Of a stretch of DNA of 64,000 nt, positions 12,327 through 21,565 are shown piece by piece. Where the stretch lies: the NCBI RefSeq assembly GCF_010894435.1, contig NZ_JAAIXZ010000002.1, positions 434,001 through 498,000 of the forward strand, written 5' to 3'. The position numbers were made by a program, and so were the translations under genes. Origin of the DNA: Pyxidicoccus trucidator (GTDB taxonomy: Bacteria > Myxococcota > Myxococcia > Myxococcales > Myxococcaceae). The notes beneath the pieces are model-generated. The model had not been told where the DNA came from. It did no database searches and saw only the letters and a list, made by a program, of their open reading frames with translations. Positions within the stretch are counted from its first letter, which is position 1. Each line of letters opens with the position of its first letter.

Positions 12327-13910
12327 ATGGCGACCGCCCCCTCCCCCCTGTCCGTTCAGCCGTCCCACACGCCGAATCTCTCGGCGGTGCCCGCCCTCGT
12401 ACCCGAGCCGAGCACCCGGCTCCTCATCGGGCTGCTGCTGGTGGCGGCGCTGGTACCGCGCCTGCTGGTGTTCGTCGTCAACGAGAACCTCTACGGCGAC
12501 GCGGTGGTGCGCACGGAGCTGGCGGAGCGCTGGCTGCGAGAGCCGCACGTGATTACCGCGTACGGCGATGGTGCCTTCCAGTTCGGCCCGCTGCACATGT
12601 ACCTGGTGGGCGCGGCGCTGTCGGTGATGGACCGCGAGGTGGCGGGCCGCGCGGTGAGCCTCCTGTTCGGCGTGCTGTCGGTGATTCCGCTGTTCGCGCT
12701 GACACGGAGGCTGTTCGGCTGGCGCGCGGGCGTGGCGGCCGGGCTGGCCTTCTCCGCCTGGGGCATGCACCTCCAGTTCTCCACCACCGCGGGCAGCGAG
12801 GCGGTGTCGCTCTTCTTCATGCTGGCCGCCTTCGCGCTGTACGCGGAGGGCGTGGAGGAGAATCGCTTCGCGCCCCTGTTCCAGGCGGCGCTGATGCTCA
12901 ACCTCGCCTGCGCGCTGCGCTACGACGCGTGGATGTACATCCCGCTGCTCACGCTGGCGCTGTGCTTCAGCAGCGAGGACAAGGTGGCGGCGCTGACGCG
13001 CGCAGTGGGCTTCGGGCTGACGTGCCTGCCGTTCCCCCTGCTGTGGATGCAGGGCAACGAGCTGATGCACGGGGACCCGTTCTTCCCGGTGAAGGCGGTG
13101 GAGGACTTCCACCGCAGCTGGGTGCTGTCCTCGGCGGGCTCGGGCCCGGCCATCGGCTGGCGCCTGCAGCAACTCGGGTTCTGGCCCGGCATCGCGCTCC
13201 TCACCCTGTCTCCGGGCGTGGCGGTGCTGGGGATGTTGGGCATGGTGAAGGCCTGGCGCTCGCGGCCGGACACGCGCTGGCTGGTGGCGGCGGCGGTGGT
13301 GCCCGCCGTGTACTTCACCTTCCGCGCGGCGGTGCTGATGACCTTCGTGCCGCTGGGGCGCTTCACGGTGACGCAGATCGCCGTGGTGCCCGTCTTCATG
13401 GCGCTCGGCTTCGCGGCGCTGGTGGGGCAGCGTGGCGCTGGCGCGCGTAAGGCGCTGGCGGGCGTGACGGCGGTGCTGGCCGTGGCGGTGCCGGTGGCCA
13501 TGGGCCTCTACACCTTCCGCGCTGACGGTCGCCTGCAGAACTCGATGCGCCCGGTGAGCCCCACGTCCACGAACCCCGTGGCGGTGATGCAGGTGGCGGA
13601 CTTCGTGAAGGCGGAGGTGGCCGGCAAGGGTGGCGCGGTGGCCATCGATGACGACCCCAGCTACATGGACCTGCAGATTGCCTTCTTCTCCGGGCTGCCC
13701 GAGGAGCGGATGGCGCGCGTGCGCTGGGACACCTTCCGCAAGCTCATGCAGGAGACGCAGCCGGAGGTGCTGGTGCGCTTCGACCAGGGCTCGCTGGTGA
13801 AGGACCCCGGCGTGAAGCTGGAGGGCCGCGTCCTGGTGCTGGACGGCGTCACCTTCGAGGAGCTCGACGGCTTCTCGGCGCCGCTGCACGTGTACCGGCG
13901 CCGCCCGTAG
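12327..13910 (+). CDS. Glycosyltransferase family 39-like integral membrane protein (ArnT/PMT_2 type)
   Basis: Protein of 527 residues with at least ten hydrophobic helices and a soluble C-terminal domain (about residues 410-527). The first extracytoplasmic loop has NENLYGDAVVRTELAERWL, with the acidic Asp expected for GT-C fold transferases. A HMYLVGAALSVMDREVAGRAVSLLFG segment follows as in PMT_2 proteins. The expected activity is transfer of a sugar from a polyprenyl-phosphate donor at the outer face of the inner membrane; the acceptor is unknown. The start at 12327 (MATAPSPLSVQ) is preferred over 12195 because the upstream part is not protein-like. Upstream gene ends 157 bases before it. 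Confidence 0.82.
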   Translation: MATAPSPLSVQPSHTPNLSAVPALVPEPSTRLLIGLLLVAALVPRLLVFVVNENLYGDAVVRTELAERWLREPHVITAYGDGAFQFGPLHMYLVGAALSVMDREVAGRAVSLLFGVLSVIPLFALTRRLFGWRAGVAAGLAFSAWGMHLQFSTTAGSEAVSLFFMLAAFALYAEGVEENRFAPLFQAALMLNLACALRYDAWMYIPLLTLALCFSSEDKVAALTRAVGFGLTCLPFPLLWMQGNELMHGDPFFPVKAVEDFHRSWVLSSAGSGPAIGWRLQQLGFWPGIALLTLSPGVAVLGMLGMVKAWRSRPDTRWLVAAAVVPAVYFTFRAAVLMTFVPLGRFTVTQIAVVPVFMALGFAALVGQRGAGARKALAGVTAVLAVAVPVAMGLYTFRADGRLQNSMRPVSPTSTNPVAVMQVADFVKAEVAGKGGAVAIDDDPSYMDLQIAFFSGLPEERMARVRWDTFRKLMQETQPEVLVRFDQGSLVKDPGVKLEGRVLVLDGVTFEELDGFSAPLHVYRRRP

Positions 13911-13932
13911 GCGGCGGGTGCCGGGGGCCTGC

Positions 13933-14391
13933 TCAGGCCTCCGGGTCGTAGTCGTCGTCCGCGTGGTAGGCGGAATCAGCCGGGCGGTGGGCGTCGAGCC
14001 AGCCCTGGAGGATGAACTGCGCGGCCACCTGGTCGATGACCTCGCGGCGGCGGGCGCGGCTGACGTCCGCCTCCAGCAGGGTGCGCGTGGCGGCCACGGT
14101 GGACAGCCGCTCGTCCCAGAGCTCGACGGGGACTCCCAGCGCGGAGCCCAGCGTGTCCGCGAACTTCCGTGAGGCCTCCGCGCGGGGGCCCTCGCTGCCA
14201 TCCATGTTCAGCGGGAAGCCCAGCACCACGCGGCTCACCTCGTGCTCCCGCGCGAGGTTCGCGAGCGCGGCGAGGTCCGCCTTCAGTGAGGTGCGCCGCA
14301 CGGTGGTGACACCCTGGGCGGTCAGCCCCAGTCCGTCCGAGACGGCCACTCCGATGGTCTTGGTGCCCAGGTCCAGGCCCATGGTCCGCAT
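13933..14391 (-). CDS. ruvX: RuvX/YqgF family (putative pre-16S rRNA nuclease / Holliday junction resolvase)
   Basis: Protein of 152 residues, the usual size. The RNase H-like fold shows GLDLGTKTIGVAVSDGLGLTA at the N-terminus with its first catalytic Asp. VVLGFPLNMDGSEGPRA, VELWDERLSTVAA and a terminal VIDQVAAQFILQGWLD with the last catalytic Asp follow. Family members process the 16S rRNA 5' end or resolve junctions in the cytoplasm. It converges with the membrane glycosyltransferase gene (22-base gap) and diverges from the NolX/HrpF-like gene. Confidence 0.95.
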   Translation of the reverse strand: MRTMGLDLGTKTIGVAVSDGLGLTAQGVTTVRRTSLKADLAALANLAREHEVSRVVLGFPLNMDGSEGPRAEASRKFADTLGSALGVPVELWDERLSTVAATRTLLEADVSRARRREVIDQVAAQFILQGWLDAHRPADSAYHADDDYDPEA

Positions 14392-14582
14392 GGCGGCGGG
14401 ACATTAGCCCCAATCCCCCGCCGTGGACCGCCCCGTCCGCGTCCGGGGACGTGTCCGGACGGGGGGACGGGCCAACCCATGGATTTCGCTGGAGGAAGGG
14501 AGGGACGGCCGACGGCACCGGCGCTGCAAACCGGACAGTGACAGCGCGGCGTCACATCCAACCCCGCCGCGCCAGAGGGCTC

Positions 14583-16028
14583 ATGCTCGACTTCCTCAAA
14601 GGTGCGGCCAACCTGCTGGCCGGTCCCATGTCCGCGGCGGTGGACTTCGCGGGCAACGCGCTGGGACTGCCACCACTCATCACCAACTCCATCAAGGCCG
14701 CGACGGGGGCCGCGACGGGCAACGTCATGATGGCGGCCAGCGGCGCCATGGGCGTGGCCCAGGAGCTCTCCAAGAACCCCGCGGCGAAGACGGAGTACCG
14801 GCCGCCCTCCGGAGGAGACTCCAAGGTGGGGGACGGTTATGCGTCCTCCGCGTCCATCCTCGCCCCGGGCAGCAGCCCGCTGGACCCGAAGATGCTCGGC
14901 TACGCGGACTCGCTGCGGGTGCTGGAGGCGAACTTCGACCAGCTCGACTTCCTGGACGGGAAGAAGAACGGCTCGTTGACGAAGAAGGACCTGGAGCGCA
15001 TCTCCAGCGACTCCAGCCTGTCACCGCAGCTGCGCAACGCGGCCCGCTTCATGCTGGAGAACAAGGCGCTGTTCGAGCGGCTCGACAACCGGGGCCCGTT
15101 TTCGAATCTGGGCTTCCTGGGCATGCTGGGAGACAACGACCGCTTCAAGGCGTCGGACCTGCGCGGCGAGCTGCGGCGGGTGGAGGGGGAGTTCGCTCGC
15201 TACGGCCGTCCCGAGCGTCCCGGCAGTGGCGTGCCCGGCCCGGGAACGACGCCGCCGGGCCCGGGAACGACGCCGACTCCGGGGACGGGCGGGACGCCTG
15301 GCTGCGACAGCCCCACGCCCACCACGCCGGTGCCGGCTCCCTCGGGTGGCACGCTGGACCCGGACTTCCGCGAGTACCGCGACGCGCTGTCGGTGCTGAG
15401 CCAGAACTGGGACACCTTCGACTCGGCGGTGGGGGCGAAGGACAACCTGCTGACGCGCGACAACCTGGCCGCCATCCTGAACAACCCGGCAACGTCGGCG
15501 ACGCTGAAGCGGGCCGCGCAGTTCTTCAAGGACCACCCCGAGTACTTCGACCGGCTGGAGATGGCGGCGGGCGTGGGAGGGAGGGACGGCATCGTGGGTC
15601 GGCCGGACGTGACGGCGGCGCTGCGTCAGGCGGACTCGGTGCTGGGCTCGTCGGGGACGCAGCCCTCCACGGGCGGGAGCCGGCCGGTGGGCGGCGGCGT
15701 GAGCGTGAAGGGCATCCTCGACAACCCGAACATGAGCGTCGAGGACAAGATTCAAGCCATCCTCATGTCCATCTCGCAGGACACGGACGATGAGCTGCTC
15801 GGCGTGCTGAACGAGATGGCGAGCGCTCGTGACGAGCAGGCCACGCTGGGCACCGGCGACGCGGACAAGAAGAGGGCCGCGAAGCTGGATACCAGCATGC
15901 AGGAGCTGAACCTGCGCCTCCAGAAGCTGATGGAGAAGCGCAAGTCCATGTTCGACCTGATGAGCAACATGTCCTCGAAGTTCCACGAGATGGCGAAGAC
16001 GGCCATCTCCAACCTGCGGAGCGCGTGA
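14583..16028 (+). CDS. NolX/HrpF-like repeat protein (possible type III secretion translocator)
   Basis: Protein of 481 residues. The N-terminal 65 residues are Ala/Gly-rich and hydrophobic (LLAGPMSAAVDFAGNALGLP, GNVMMAASGAMG). Two related repeats follow at about residues 107-175 and 264-335: YADSLRVLEANFDQLDF...GSLTKKDLERI...LRNAARFMLENKALFERLD and YRDALSVLSQNWDTFDS...LLTRDNLAAIL...LKRAAQFFKDHPEYFDRLE. They are separated by a Pro/Gly/Thr linker. This repeat style is that of the HrpF/NolX translocators of plant-associated bacteria. The C-terminus is a long amphipathic coiled-coil. The start at 14583 follows AGAGGG. A TPR gene 42 bases downstream looks like a secretion chaperone. The family call is from memory and moderate. 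Confidence 0.6.
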   Translation: MLDFLKGAANLLAGPMSAAVDFAGNALGLPPLITNSIKAATGAATGNVMMAASGAMGVAQELSKNPAAKTEYRPPSGGDSKVGDGYASSASILAPGSSPLDPKMLGYADSLRVLEANFDQLDFLDGKKNGSLTKKDLERISSDSSLSPQLRNAARFMLENKALFERLDNRGPFSNLGFLGMLGDNDRFKASDLRGELRRVEGEFARYGRPERPGSGVPGPGTTPPGPGTTPTPGTGGTPGCDSPTPTTPVPAPSGGTLDPDFREYRDALSVLSQNWDTFDSAVGAKDNLLTRDNLAAILNNPATSATLKRAAQFFKDHPEYFDRLEMAAGVGGRDGIVGRPDVTAALRQADSVLGSSGTQPSTGGSRPVGGGVSVKGILDNPNMSVEDKIQAILMSISQDTDDELLGVLNEMASARDEQATLGTGDADKKRAAKLDTSMQELNLRLQKLMEKRKSMFDLMSNMSSKFHEMAKTAISNLRSA

Positions 16029-16070
16029 GCCGCCATGGCACGCATCATCAGACACGAGGGAGCAACGGCC

Positions 16071-16556
16071 ATGCAGATGCAGAGTGGAGCGGTGACGCGA
16101 CTGAAGGCCTTCGCCCGGGGCGAGGCGACTTGGGCGGAGGTGGAGGGGATGACCTTCGAGGAGGCGAAGGCGATTGCGCAGGTGGGGTGTGACCTGGCGG
16201 CGGCCGGGAGGCTGGAGGAGGCGCGCATCCTCTTCGAGGGGCTGGTGGAGGGGAACCCGAAGGACACGGCGGCGCGGTCGGCGCTGGGCACCGTGTACCA
16301 GAAGCTGGGACGGCTGGAGGAGGCGGTCGCCGAGTACAGCGCCGCGCTGGAGCGGGAGCCCGGCAACCCGGTGGCGCTGGCGAACCGCGGTGAGCTCTAC
16401 CTGCGCAAGGGAGAGCGGCAGGGGTTCACGGACCTGGCCAACGCGGTGGAGGCGGACCCGCACGGGGAGACGGCGGCGGGGCGCCGGGCGCGGGCGCTGG
16501 TGAAGGCCATCACCCTGGTGGCGGTGGAGAAACTGAAGGAGGACTCGCAGCCGTAG
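16071..16556 (+). CDS. TPR protein, LcrH/SycD-like chaperone candidate
   Basis: Protein of 161 residues with three tandem TPR units in the middle: IAQVGCDLAAAGRLEEARIL, ARSALGTVYQKLGRLEEAVA and ALANRGELYLRKGERQGFTD. The layout (about 45 residues, three TPRs, short helical tail) is that of class II type III secretion chaperones (LcrH/SycD/IpgC), which hold translocators before export. Generic TPR proteins look similar, so the main support is position just after the NolX/HrpF-like gene on the same strand. The ATG at 16071 was chosen over 16035 because GAGGGAG lies about nine bases before it and nothing precedes 16035. Confidence 0.65.
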   Translation: MQMQSGAVTRLKAFARGEATWAEVEGMTFEEAKAIAQVGCDLAAAGRLEEARILFEGLVEGNPKDTAARSALGTVYQKLGRLEEAVAEYSAALEREPGNPVALANRGELYLRKGERQGFTDLANAVEADPHGETAAGRRARALVKAITLVAVEKLKEDSQP

Positions 16557-16724
16557 GGCGAGAGGGAAAGGGAGGCGTGCCGCCGGGACGACGGGGAGCG
16601 GTCCGGTGGCGGCTGTCGGTGGGTGGGCTCGTGAGGGCGGGGACGGAGGTCGCGGGGAGCCCACCTGCCGGCCGCTTTTTTCAGGATTGAATCGGAGCCC
16701 GTGCGGCCCCGCGTCCGGGTGTCC

Positions 16725-17918
16725 TCACGGAGGAGGGAGCGCGGCGAGTCGCTCGCCAATCGGCGGGTGGCTCATGCCCTTGAGTACGACCCAGCGCGGG
16801 GGCTCGGGGTCCATCTTGTTCACCCGGGCCGCCTTCACCAGCATGCGGCGGAAGGACTCCACGTCGCCGGTGAGGCGCAGGGCATACCGGTCGGCCTCGC
16901 GCTCCCCCTCGCGCGAGAAGGCCCCGGCCACGGGGTTGCCCAGCAGGGAGACGCAGGAGAAGAGCAGCCAGAGGAGCGGCAGGGTGCGGATGTCCGCGAA
17001 CCGCGTGGTGCCGAACCAGCCCCGGGCCGCGGACACGCGCAGCAGCCGGTCGATGGTGAAGAGCAGGGCCAGCAGCACGAACGAAGAGGCGATGCGGCCC
17101 GGCCACTTCGGCTCGTGGACGTGGCCTGCTTCATGGGCCACGGCGGCGAGGACCTCCTCCGCGGAGAGCTCCTTGAGGATGACGTCGTTGAGGACGATGG
17201 TGCGCGTGGGGCCCTGGCCGGCGAAGTACGCCTGGACCCTGCGCGACGCGACGGAGGTCTCCTCCACCATGACGTCGGCGAAGGGAATGCTGGCCTGCTC
17301 CATCATCGCCGTCATCCGCGTGCGCAGCGGGCCCGCGGGCAGCGGCTTCTGGTCGAAGTAGAGGAGGTCCCGGTACGGGTCCAGGACCGAGGAGCCGAGC
17401 ATCATCAGCGCGACGGGCACGCCCAGCACCAGCCACCAGTGCCGCACCCTGCGGGCCAGCCCGTACACGCCGATGACGAGCGCGGCGACGCAGATGGCGG
17501 CCACGAGGTGGCCCTTGAGCAAATCCCAGGCGTACGCGCCCGGGGTGTAGTTGGACAGGCCGTGCCGGTGCTCCAGCGTGTAGGTGAACCAGACGTCCAC
17601 CGGCGTGTAGACGAGCTTGATGAACAGGTCCGTGGCGAGCGCGAAGAGCACCGCGGCGCCCCAGCCAGGCTCACCCCACAGCCGCTCCATGGCGCGGAAG
17701 AAGGCGCGGCTGACGGGGGCCGTGCGCAGGAAGCCGAGCCGCCGCTCCAGTCCGGCGGTGGCCGCCGTGGCCGCGCGGTACAGCGGGTGGACGAGGAAGC
17801 GAAGCTGCAGCACCATCAGGGCCAGCAGCGCGAACGGGTCCACCGCGGCCCGGATGTAATAGGGCAGGTGGTAGGCGTGGATGTCCGCGAGCTGCTCGGC
17901 GGTGAAGAGAGGCTCCAT
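16725..17918 (-). CDS. M48 family zinc metalloprotease (STE24/CAAX-type)
   Basis: Protein of 397 residues with about six membrane helices flanking the catalytic part. The zinc site is VAHEAGHVHEPKWPGR near residue 260 (HExxH) with the third ligand in GEREADRYALRLTGD near residue 337. Segments NYTPGAYAWDLLKGH and FDQKPLPAGPLRTRM match the STE24-like subgroup, which has an N-terminal multi-helix region ahead of the peptidase. Acts on membrane or misfolded proteins at the inner membrane; a specific substrate is unknown. The gene converges on the TPR gene ending at 16556 and lies 55 bases after the start of the TPR lipoprotein's 3' end. Confidence 0.93.
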   Translation of the reverse strand: MEPLFTAEQLADIHAYHLPYYIRAAVDPFALLALMVLQLRFLVHPLYRAATAATAGLERRLGFLRTAPVSRAFFRAMERLWGEPGWGAAVLFALATDLFIKLVYTPVDVWFTYTLEHRHGLSNYTPGAYAWDLLKGHLVAAICVAALVIGVYGLARRVRHWWLVLGVPVALMMLGSSVLDPYRDLLYFDQKPLPAGPLRTRMTAMMEQASIPFADVMVEETSVASRRVQAYFAGQGPTRTIVLNDVILKELSAEEVLAAVAHEAGHVHEPKWPGRIASSFVLLALLFTIDRLLRVSAARGWFGTTRFADIRTLPLLWLLFSCVSLLGNPVAGAFSREGEREADRYALRLTGDVESFRRMLVKAARVNKMDPEPPRWVVLKGMSHPPIGERLAALPPP

Positions 17919-17973
17919 GGGGGAGCCCCAGGCTATGCCGCGCAGCCCCCGGGTGCCCAGCCGGGGGTGGAGC

Positions 17974-19110
17974 TCAGGAGTGCGGCTCGGCGTCCGTGGC
18001 GGGCGGGGCGGGGGAGGGGTCCGCCTCGGCGTCCGCCAGCAGCAGGGCCTTCACCTTGGCGAGGCTCTCACGGGTGCGGTCCACGAAGGCGCTCTGCGAG
18101 CCGATGCGCTCGGCCGTCTCCAGCGTGCGCTCGTAGATGTTGATGGACTTGGTGAGCAGCACGCGAATCTTCTTCCGCAGCTCCTGGCGGTAGACCTCGG
18201 CCTCGGCGGCGTCCAGCTCGGACGGGGCAGGCGAGTTCACCATGTGCTCGTAGAGATTCTCGTACAGGGCGCCAATCTGCGCGCCGGCGGCGGTGGCCCA
18301 GTAGCCGTTGCCCACGCGGATGGAGCGCAGGTAGTGGCCCTGCGCGGACAGCAGCAGCTCCGCCTTGTAGTTGAGGTCCTCCGCGAGCTTGTCGCTGCCC
18401 TTCACCGGGTCCAGCTTCACGTTGTCGTAGTGGAGCCGGAAGACTTCCCCGACGAAGAAGTGGGCCTGGGCCGGGAAGTAGTCGTCCACCTCGTCCTTGT
18501 CGGACAGCGCGTCGTAGGTGGAGAGCGCCTTGCGCAGCGTCTTCTCCGCCTCCTCGCTGCGGCCGGCCTCCAGCTGGCAGACGCCCTGCTGCACCTGGGC
18601 CTCCAGGCGCCGGTTGACGGGGAGGTCCTCGCGCGCGGAGATGACGCCCAGCAGGGCGACGGCCTCGTCGTAGCGCTCCAGGTGGTAGTGCGTCTCCGCC
18701 ACGCGGAACGCCGCGTCCAGCGCATCGCCCTGGCCCTTGGCGGGGTCCGCGAGCTCGGAGAAGCGGTGCCCGGCCTCCTCCCACTCCTTGAGGCGCTGGT
18801 GCGCGAGGCCCGCGTTGTAGAGGGCCGCGCGGCGGTGGCGGCTGTCCGGGTGGAAGTCCGCGAGCCGCCCGAAGTAGCGCGCCGCCTGCTTGAAGTCATT
18901 GGCCGCGAAGGCCGAGGTGCCGCCCGCGAAGAGCTCCTCGTCGTTGAGCTTGTCCAGCTCCAGGTCCGCCGTCACCGTCACCGCGTCGAACTCGAGCTCC
19001 TGCTTCGGAGCCGTGCCCTGTCCGTCGGCGCGCGCGGCCGAGCCCGTCGTCCTGCACCCGGACACCGCCAGCCCCAGCGCCGCGACCCACCACCACCGAC
19101 TGACCGACAT
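17974..19110 (-). CDS. TPR-containing lipoprotein
   Basis: Protein of 378 residues with a lipoprotein signal peptide (WWWVAALGLAVSGC, lipobox VSGC), so anchored in a membrane facing the periplasm. At least four tetratricopeptide-like units follow: LFAGGTSAFAANDFKQAARY, AALYNAGLAHQRLKEWEEAG, AFRVAETHYHLERYDEAVAL and QVQQGVCQLEAGRSEEAEKT. The tail is Asp/Glu/Pro-rich. The start at 19110 has GGAGAGAG upstream; a GTG at 19134 would add eight residues before the signal. Such lipoproteins often scaffold envelope complexes; no specific complex can be named here. Confidence 0.85.
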   Translation of the reverse strand: MSVSRWWWVAALGLAVSGCRTTGSAARADGQGTAPKQELEFDAVTVTADLELDKLNDEELFAGGTSAFAANDFKQAARYFGRLADFHPDSRHRRAALYNAGLAHQRLKEWEEAGHRFSELADPAKGQGDALDAAFRVAETHYHLERYDEAVALLGVISAREDLPVNRRLEAQVQQGVCQLEAGRSEEAEKTLRKALSTYDALSDKDEVDDYFPAQAHFFVGEVFRLHYDNVKLDPVKGSDKLAEDLNYKAELLLSAQGHYLRSIRVGNGYWATAAGAQIGALYENLYEHMVNSPAPSELDAAEAEVYRQELRKKIRVLLTKSINIYERTLETAERIGSQSAFVDRTRESLAKVKALLLADAEADPSPAPPATDAEPHS

Positions 19111-19371
19111 GTGCGCCCGCTCTCTCCGAATCACGAAATGCGTCCTCCTGGACCGGACGACCGGCCACCCTCCCGGACATCGCGGAGGCCCGGGGAGTTC
19201 CCACCTCCAAAGGTGGGCGTGCCCGGCGCCCTCTTTCGAGGGGTGGGCGCGCCCAGCTTAATGCGGCTCCACCGCCCGCGCTTCCCCGGCCGCCTGCCCT
19301 CCGGACGGGAACGGTGAAGAAGTCCGGCCAGCCTGCATCCGGGCCCGGGCGGGGCAGGGAAGCGGGCGACC

Positions 19372-20487
19372 TCAGGCGATGGTGTCGTCGCCCAGCAGGT
19401 AGCGGCCGGTGCGCCACAGGGCGGTGATGTCGTGCACGTCCAGCTCGAAGCGGGGCACCTGGATGATGGGGACGCCCGGGCAGGCGGCCTGGAGCTGGGA
19501 GATGCCCGCCGAGTCCTGCTCGGCGAGGACCTGGAGCTCGCGCAGCGTCTCCTCCACCTTGGCGCGGCGGGTGGGCGTCAGCGTGGCCGCGTCCGTCCAC
19601 AGCGCCTCGGGCGGCATGGGGTGCACGCGGTTGACCACCAGCGCCACCACCTCCATCCGGTGCTGCTTGAGCAGGGTGTGGAAGTGGATGGCCTCGTCCA
19701 TGCGCTCCGGGTGGGGGCTCGTCACCAGCACGAAGCCGGTGCTCGGGTCCTCCAGCAGCTGGCGCACGCCGCGGGCGCGCTCGCGGAAGCCCTCGTTCAT
19801 CGAGGAGAGGGCGAGCATGAAGTTGGACAGCTCCTGCAGCATCTCCGTGCCGGTGAACTTCGCCAGCGCCCGCATGACGTAGCCGCTGCGGTTGAACAGC
19901 GACATGCCCAGCTTGCCGGCCTTCAGCGCGGGATTGAGCAGCCACTTCGCCGCCTCGTTGTCGAGGAAGTCCAGCACGCGGTTGGGCGCGTTCAGGAAGT
20001 CCAGCGCGTGCGCGGTGGGGGGCGTGTCCAGGACGATGAGCTCGTGGGCGTTGCGGCGGCGCAGCTCCCACAGCTTCTCCATGGAGATGTACTCCTGGCT
20101 GCCCGCCAGGGCCGTGGAGAGGGACTGGTAGAAGCGGTTGGAGAGGATGCGCTCTCGCTGGTCCGGCGGGGCGACGCGGGTAATCAGGTCGTCCCACGTC
20201 TGCTTCATGTCCAGCATCATCGCGTACAGCTCCGCGCGGGGCTTGATGCCGAGCGGCTCCAGCGCGGTGGCGGGGACGCGCGTCTCCGTGTTGCCCAGGC
20301 CGGTGAGGCCCAGCGAGTTGGCCAGCCGCTTCGCCGGGTCGATGGTGCACACCAGGCTGGTGCGCCCGTCCGCCGCGGCGCGCAGGGCCAGCGCGGCGGC
20401 CGCCGTCGTCTTGCCCACGCCTCCCGAGCCCACGCAGATGAGGACGCGCTTGCCCGAGAGCGCGGAAGCCAGGGCCGTCGTACTCAC
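19372..20487 (-). CDS. ArsA/GET3-family ATPase (second of a coupled pair)
   Basis: Protein of 371 residues, one ArsA-type ATPase unit. The deviant Walker A is GSGGVGKTTAAAALALRAA near residue 20. Switch regions are CTIDPAKRLANSLGL and LIVLDTPPTAHALDFL. The arsenite-binding Cys residues of true ArsA are not obvious, and no ars genes are near, so a targeting or assembly ATPase is more likely than arsenite export. The start overlaps the stop of the upstream ArsA-like gene by four bases. Such adjacent ArsA pairs could form heterodimers (inference). Confidence 0.92.
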   Translation of the reverse strand: MSTTALASALSGKRVLICVGSGGVGKTTAAAALALRAAADGRTSLVCTIDPAKRLANSLGLTGLGNTETRVPATALEPLGIKPRAELYAMMLDMKQTWDDLITRVAPPDQRERILSNRFYQSLSTALAGSQEYISMEKLWELRRRNAHELIVLDTPPTAHALDFLNAPNRVLDFLDNEAAKWLLNPALKAGKLGMSLFNRSGYVMRALAKFTGTEMLQELSNFMLALSSMNEGFRERARGVRQLLEDPSTGFVLVTSPHPERMDEAIHFHTLLKQHRMEVVALVVNRVHPMPPEALWTDAATLTPTRRAKVEETLRELQVLAEQDSAGISQLQAACPGVPIIQVPRFELDVHDITALWRTGRYLLGDDTIA

Positions 20488-21398
20488 ATCTCCCCCGTCA
20501 CCATCGGTTCGAGGTGCCCCATGACCTGCTCAATCGCGTCGCGTCCGAACTCGGGCGTGAACAGGCGGGGCACCGTGAAGAGCGGGGCGTGCAGGTTGCG
20601 CTCCAGCTTCGTCCCCGCGAGCACCGCCTGCGCCGCCCGGTCATGGTGCGCCTTGGCCACGCCGTGCAATTCCGGGTGGCCCAGCAGCGCCTCCAGGTCC
20701 GCCTCCGTGAAGCGCTCCGGGAAGGCCTGGTTGAGCACCGCCGCCTGCGTGCGGATGTTCACCTTGTCACGCAGCGCCGCGTGCAGCTCCAGCGCCTCGT
20801 TCACCGGCATCTCCTCCGGCAACGCCACCAGCACCATCGCCGTCACCGCCGGGTCCACGAGCAAATCCCGCATCTTCTGCGCCTCGCGGGACATGGGCCC
20901 CGGGGGCACCGTCTGCACCAGCACCTGCGGCACGCTGAGGAAGGAGATGGCGTGTCCGGTGGCCGGCGCGTCCATGACGATGGTGTCGAAGCGCGGGCGC
21001 CCGTCCGGCCCCTTTTCCTGCAGGTGGTACATGATCTTCCCGAGCAGGACGAGCTCCTGCAGGGAAGGGATGAAGCGCAGGAAGTAGCGCACCAGCCGGT
21101 TCTCGAAGACCGTCTTGTAGAGGGTCTCGAAGCGCAGAACCATGAGGCCGTACTCGCGCATGGCCTCCTGGGGGCGCACGTCCACGGCCCAGAGGTTCTC
21201 CTCCAGCATCGTGACTTCGGGGCCCGCGGCGGGGCGCTCCAGGAAGCGGCTGACGCGCTCCTGGGTGTTCACCTCGCAGACGAGCGTCTTGCGTCCCGCG
21301 CGCGCTGAGGCAAGGGCGAGGGCCGCGGCAATGGTGCTCTTGCCGACTCCGCCCTTGCCGGAGACGATCCACAGACGCTTGTCGAGAAGTCCGGCCAT
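20484..21398 (-). CDS. ArsA/GET3-family ATPase (first of a coupled pair)
   Basis: Protein of 304 residues. Deviant Walker A GKGGVGKSTIAAALALASA lies at about residue 13, with TLVCEVNTQERVSRFL as switch I and TIVMDAPATGHAISFL as switch II. Shorter than its partner. The ATG at 21398 (MAGLLDKRLWIVSGKGG) gives a standard N-terminus; the longer open frame to 21491 has no support. The partner gene begins within its stop codon. It diverges from the small coiled-coil gene at 21566. Function is unassigned; family members couple ATP hydrolysis to binding of hydrophobic clients. Confidence 0.92.
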   Translation of the reverse strand: MAGLLDKRLWIVSGKGGVGKSTIAAALALASARAGRKTLVCEVNTQERVSRFLERPAAGPEVTMLEENLWAVDVRPQEAMREYGLMVLRFETLYKTVFENRLVRYFLRFIPSLQELVLLGKIMYHLQEKGPDGRPRFDTIVMDAPATGHAISFLSVPQVLVQTVPPGPMSREAQKMRDLLVDPAVTAMVLVALPEEMPVNEALELHAALRDKVNIRTQAAVLNQAFPERFTEADLEALLGHPELHGVAKAHHDRAAQAVLAGTKLERNLHAPLFTVPRLFTPEFGRDAIEQVMGHLEPMVTGEM

Positions 21399-21565
21399 AG
21401 AATGAGAGCGGCGAACCGTAGGAATCGCGTCTCCAGGAGTCAACGCGTTTGGCCACGTGTTGTTGCGCTGCTTGACACGTCGCGTTGGCACCTCACAGAG
21501 TGCGGCGTCTTTTTCCTGACTTCCTGAGGCCGAGGCAGGCCTCGCGCGCGAGGACGCGCTTTCCC

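Noticed and set aside
11796-14201. Open frame of 801 codons on the minus strand
   Set aside because: Antisense to the membrane glycosyltransferase and the secreted protein, His/Arg-rich shadow; also overlaps ruvX.
16557-16724. Terminator between convergent genes, with T-run near 16675-16681
   Set aside because: A run of six T follows GC-rich DNA, but no clean stem could be drawn by eye.
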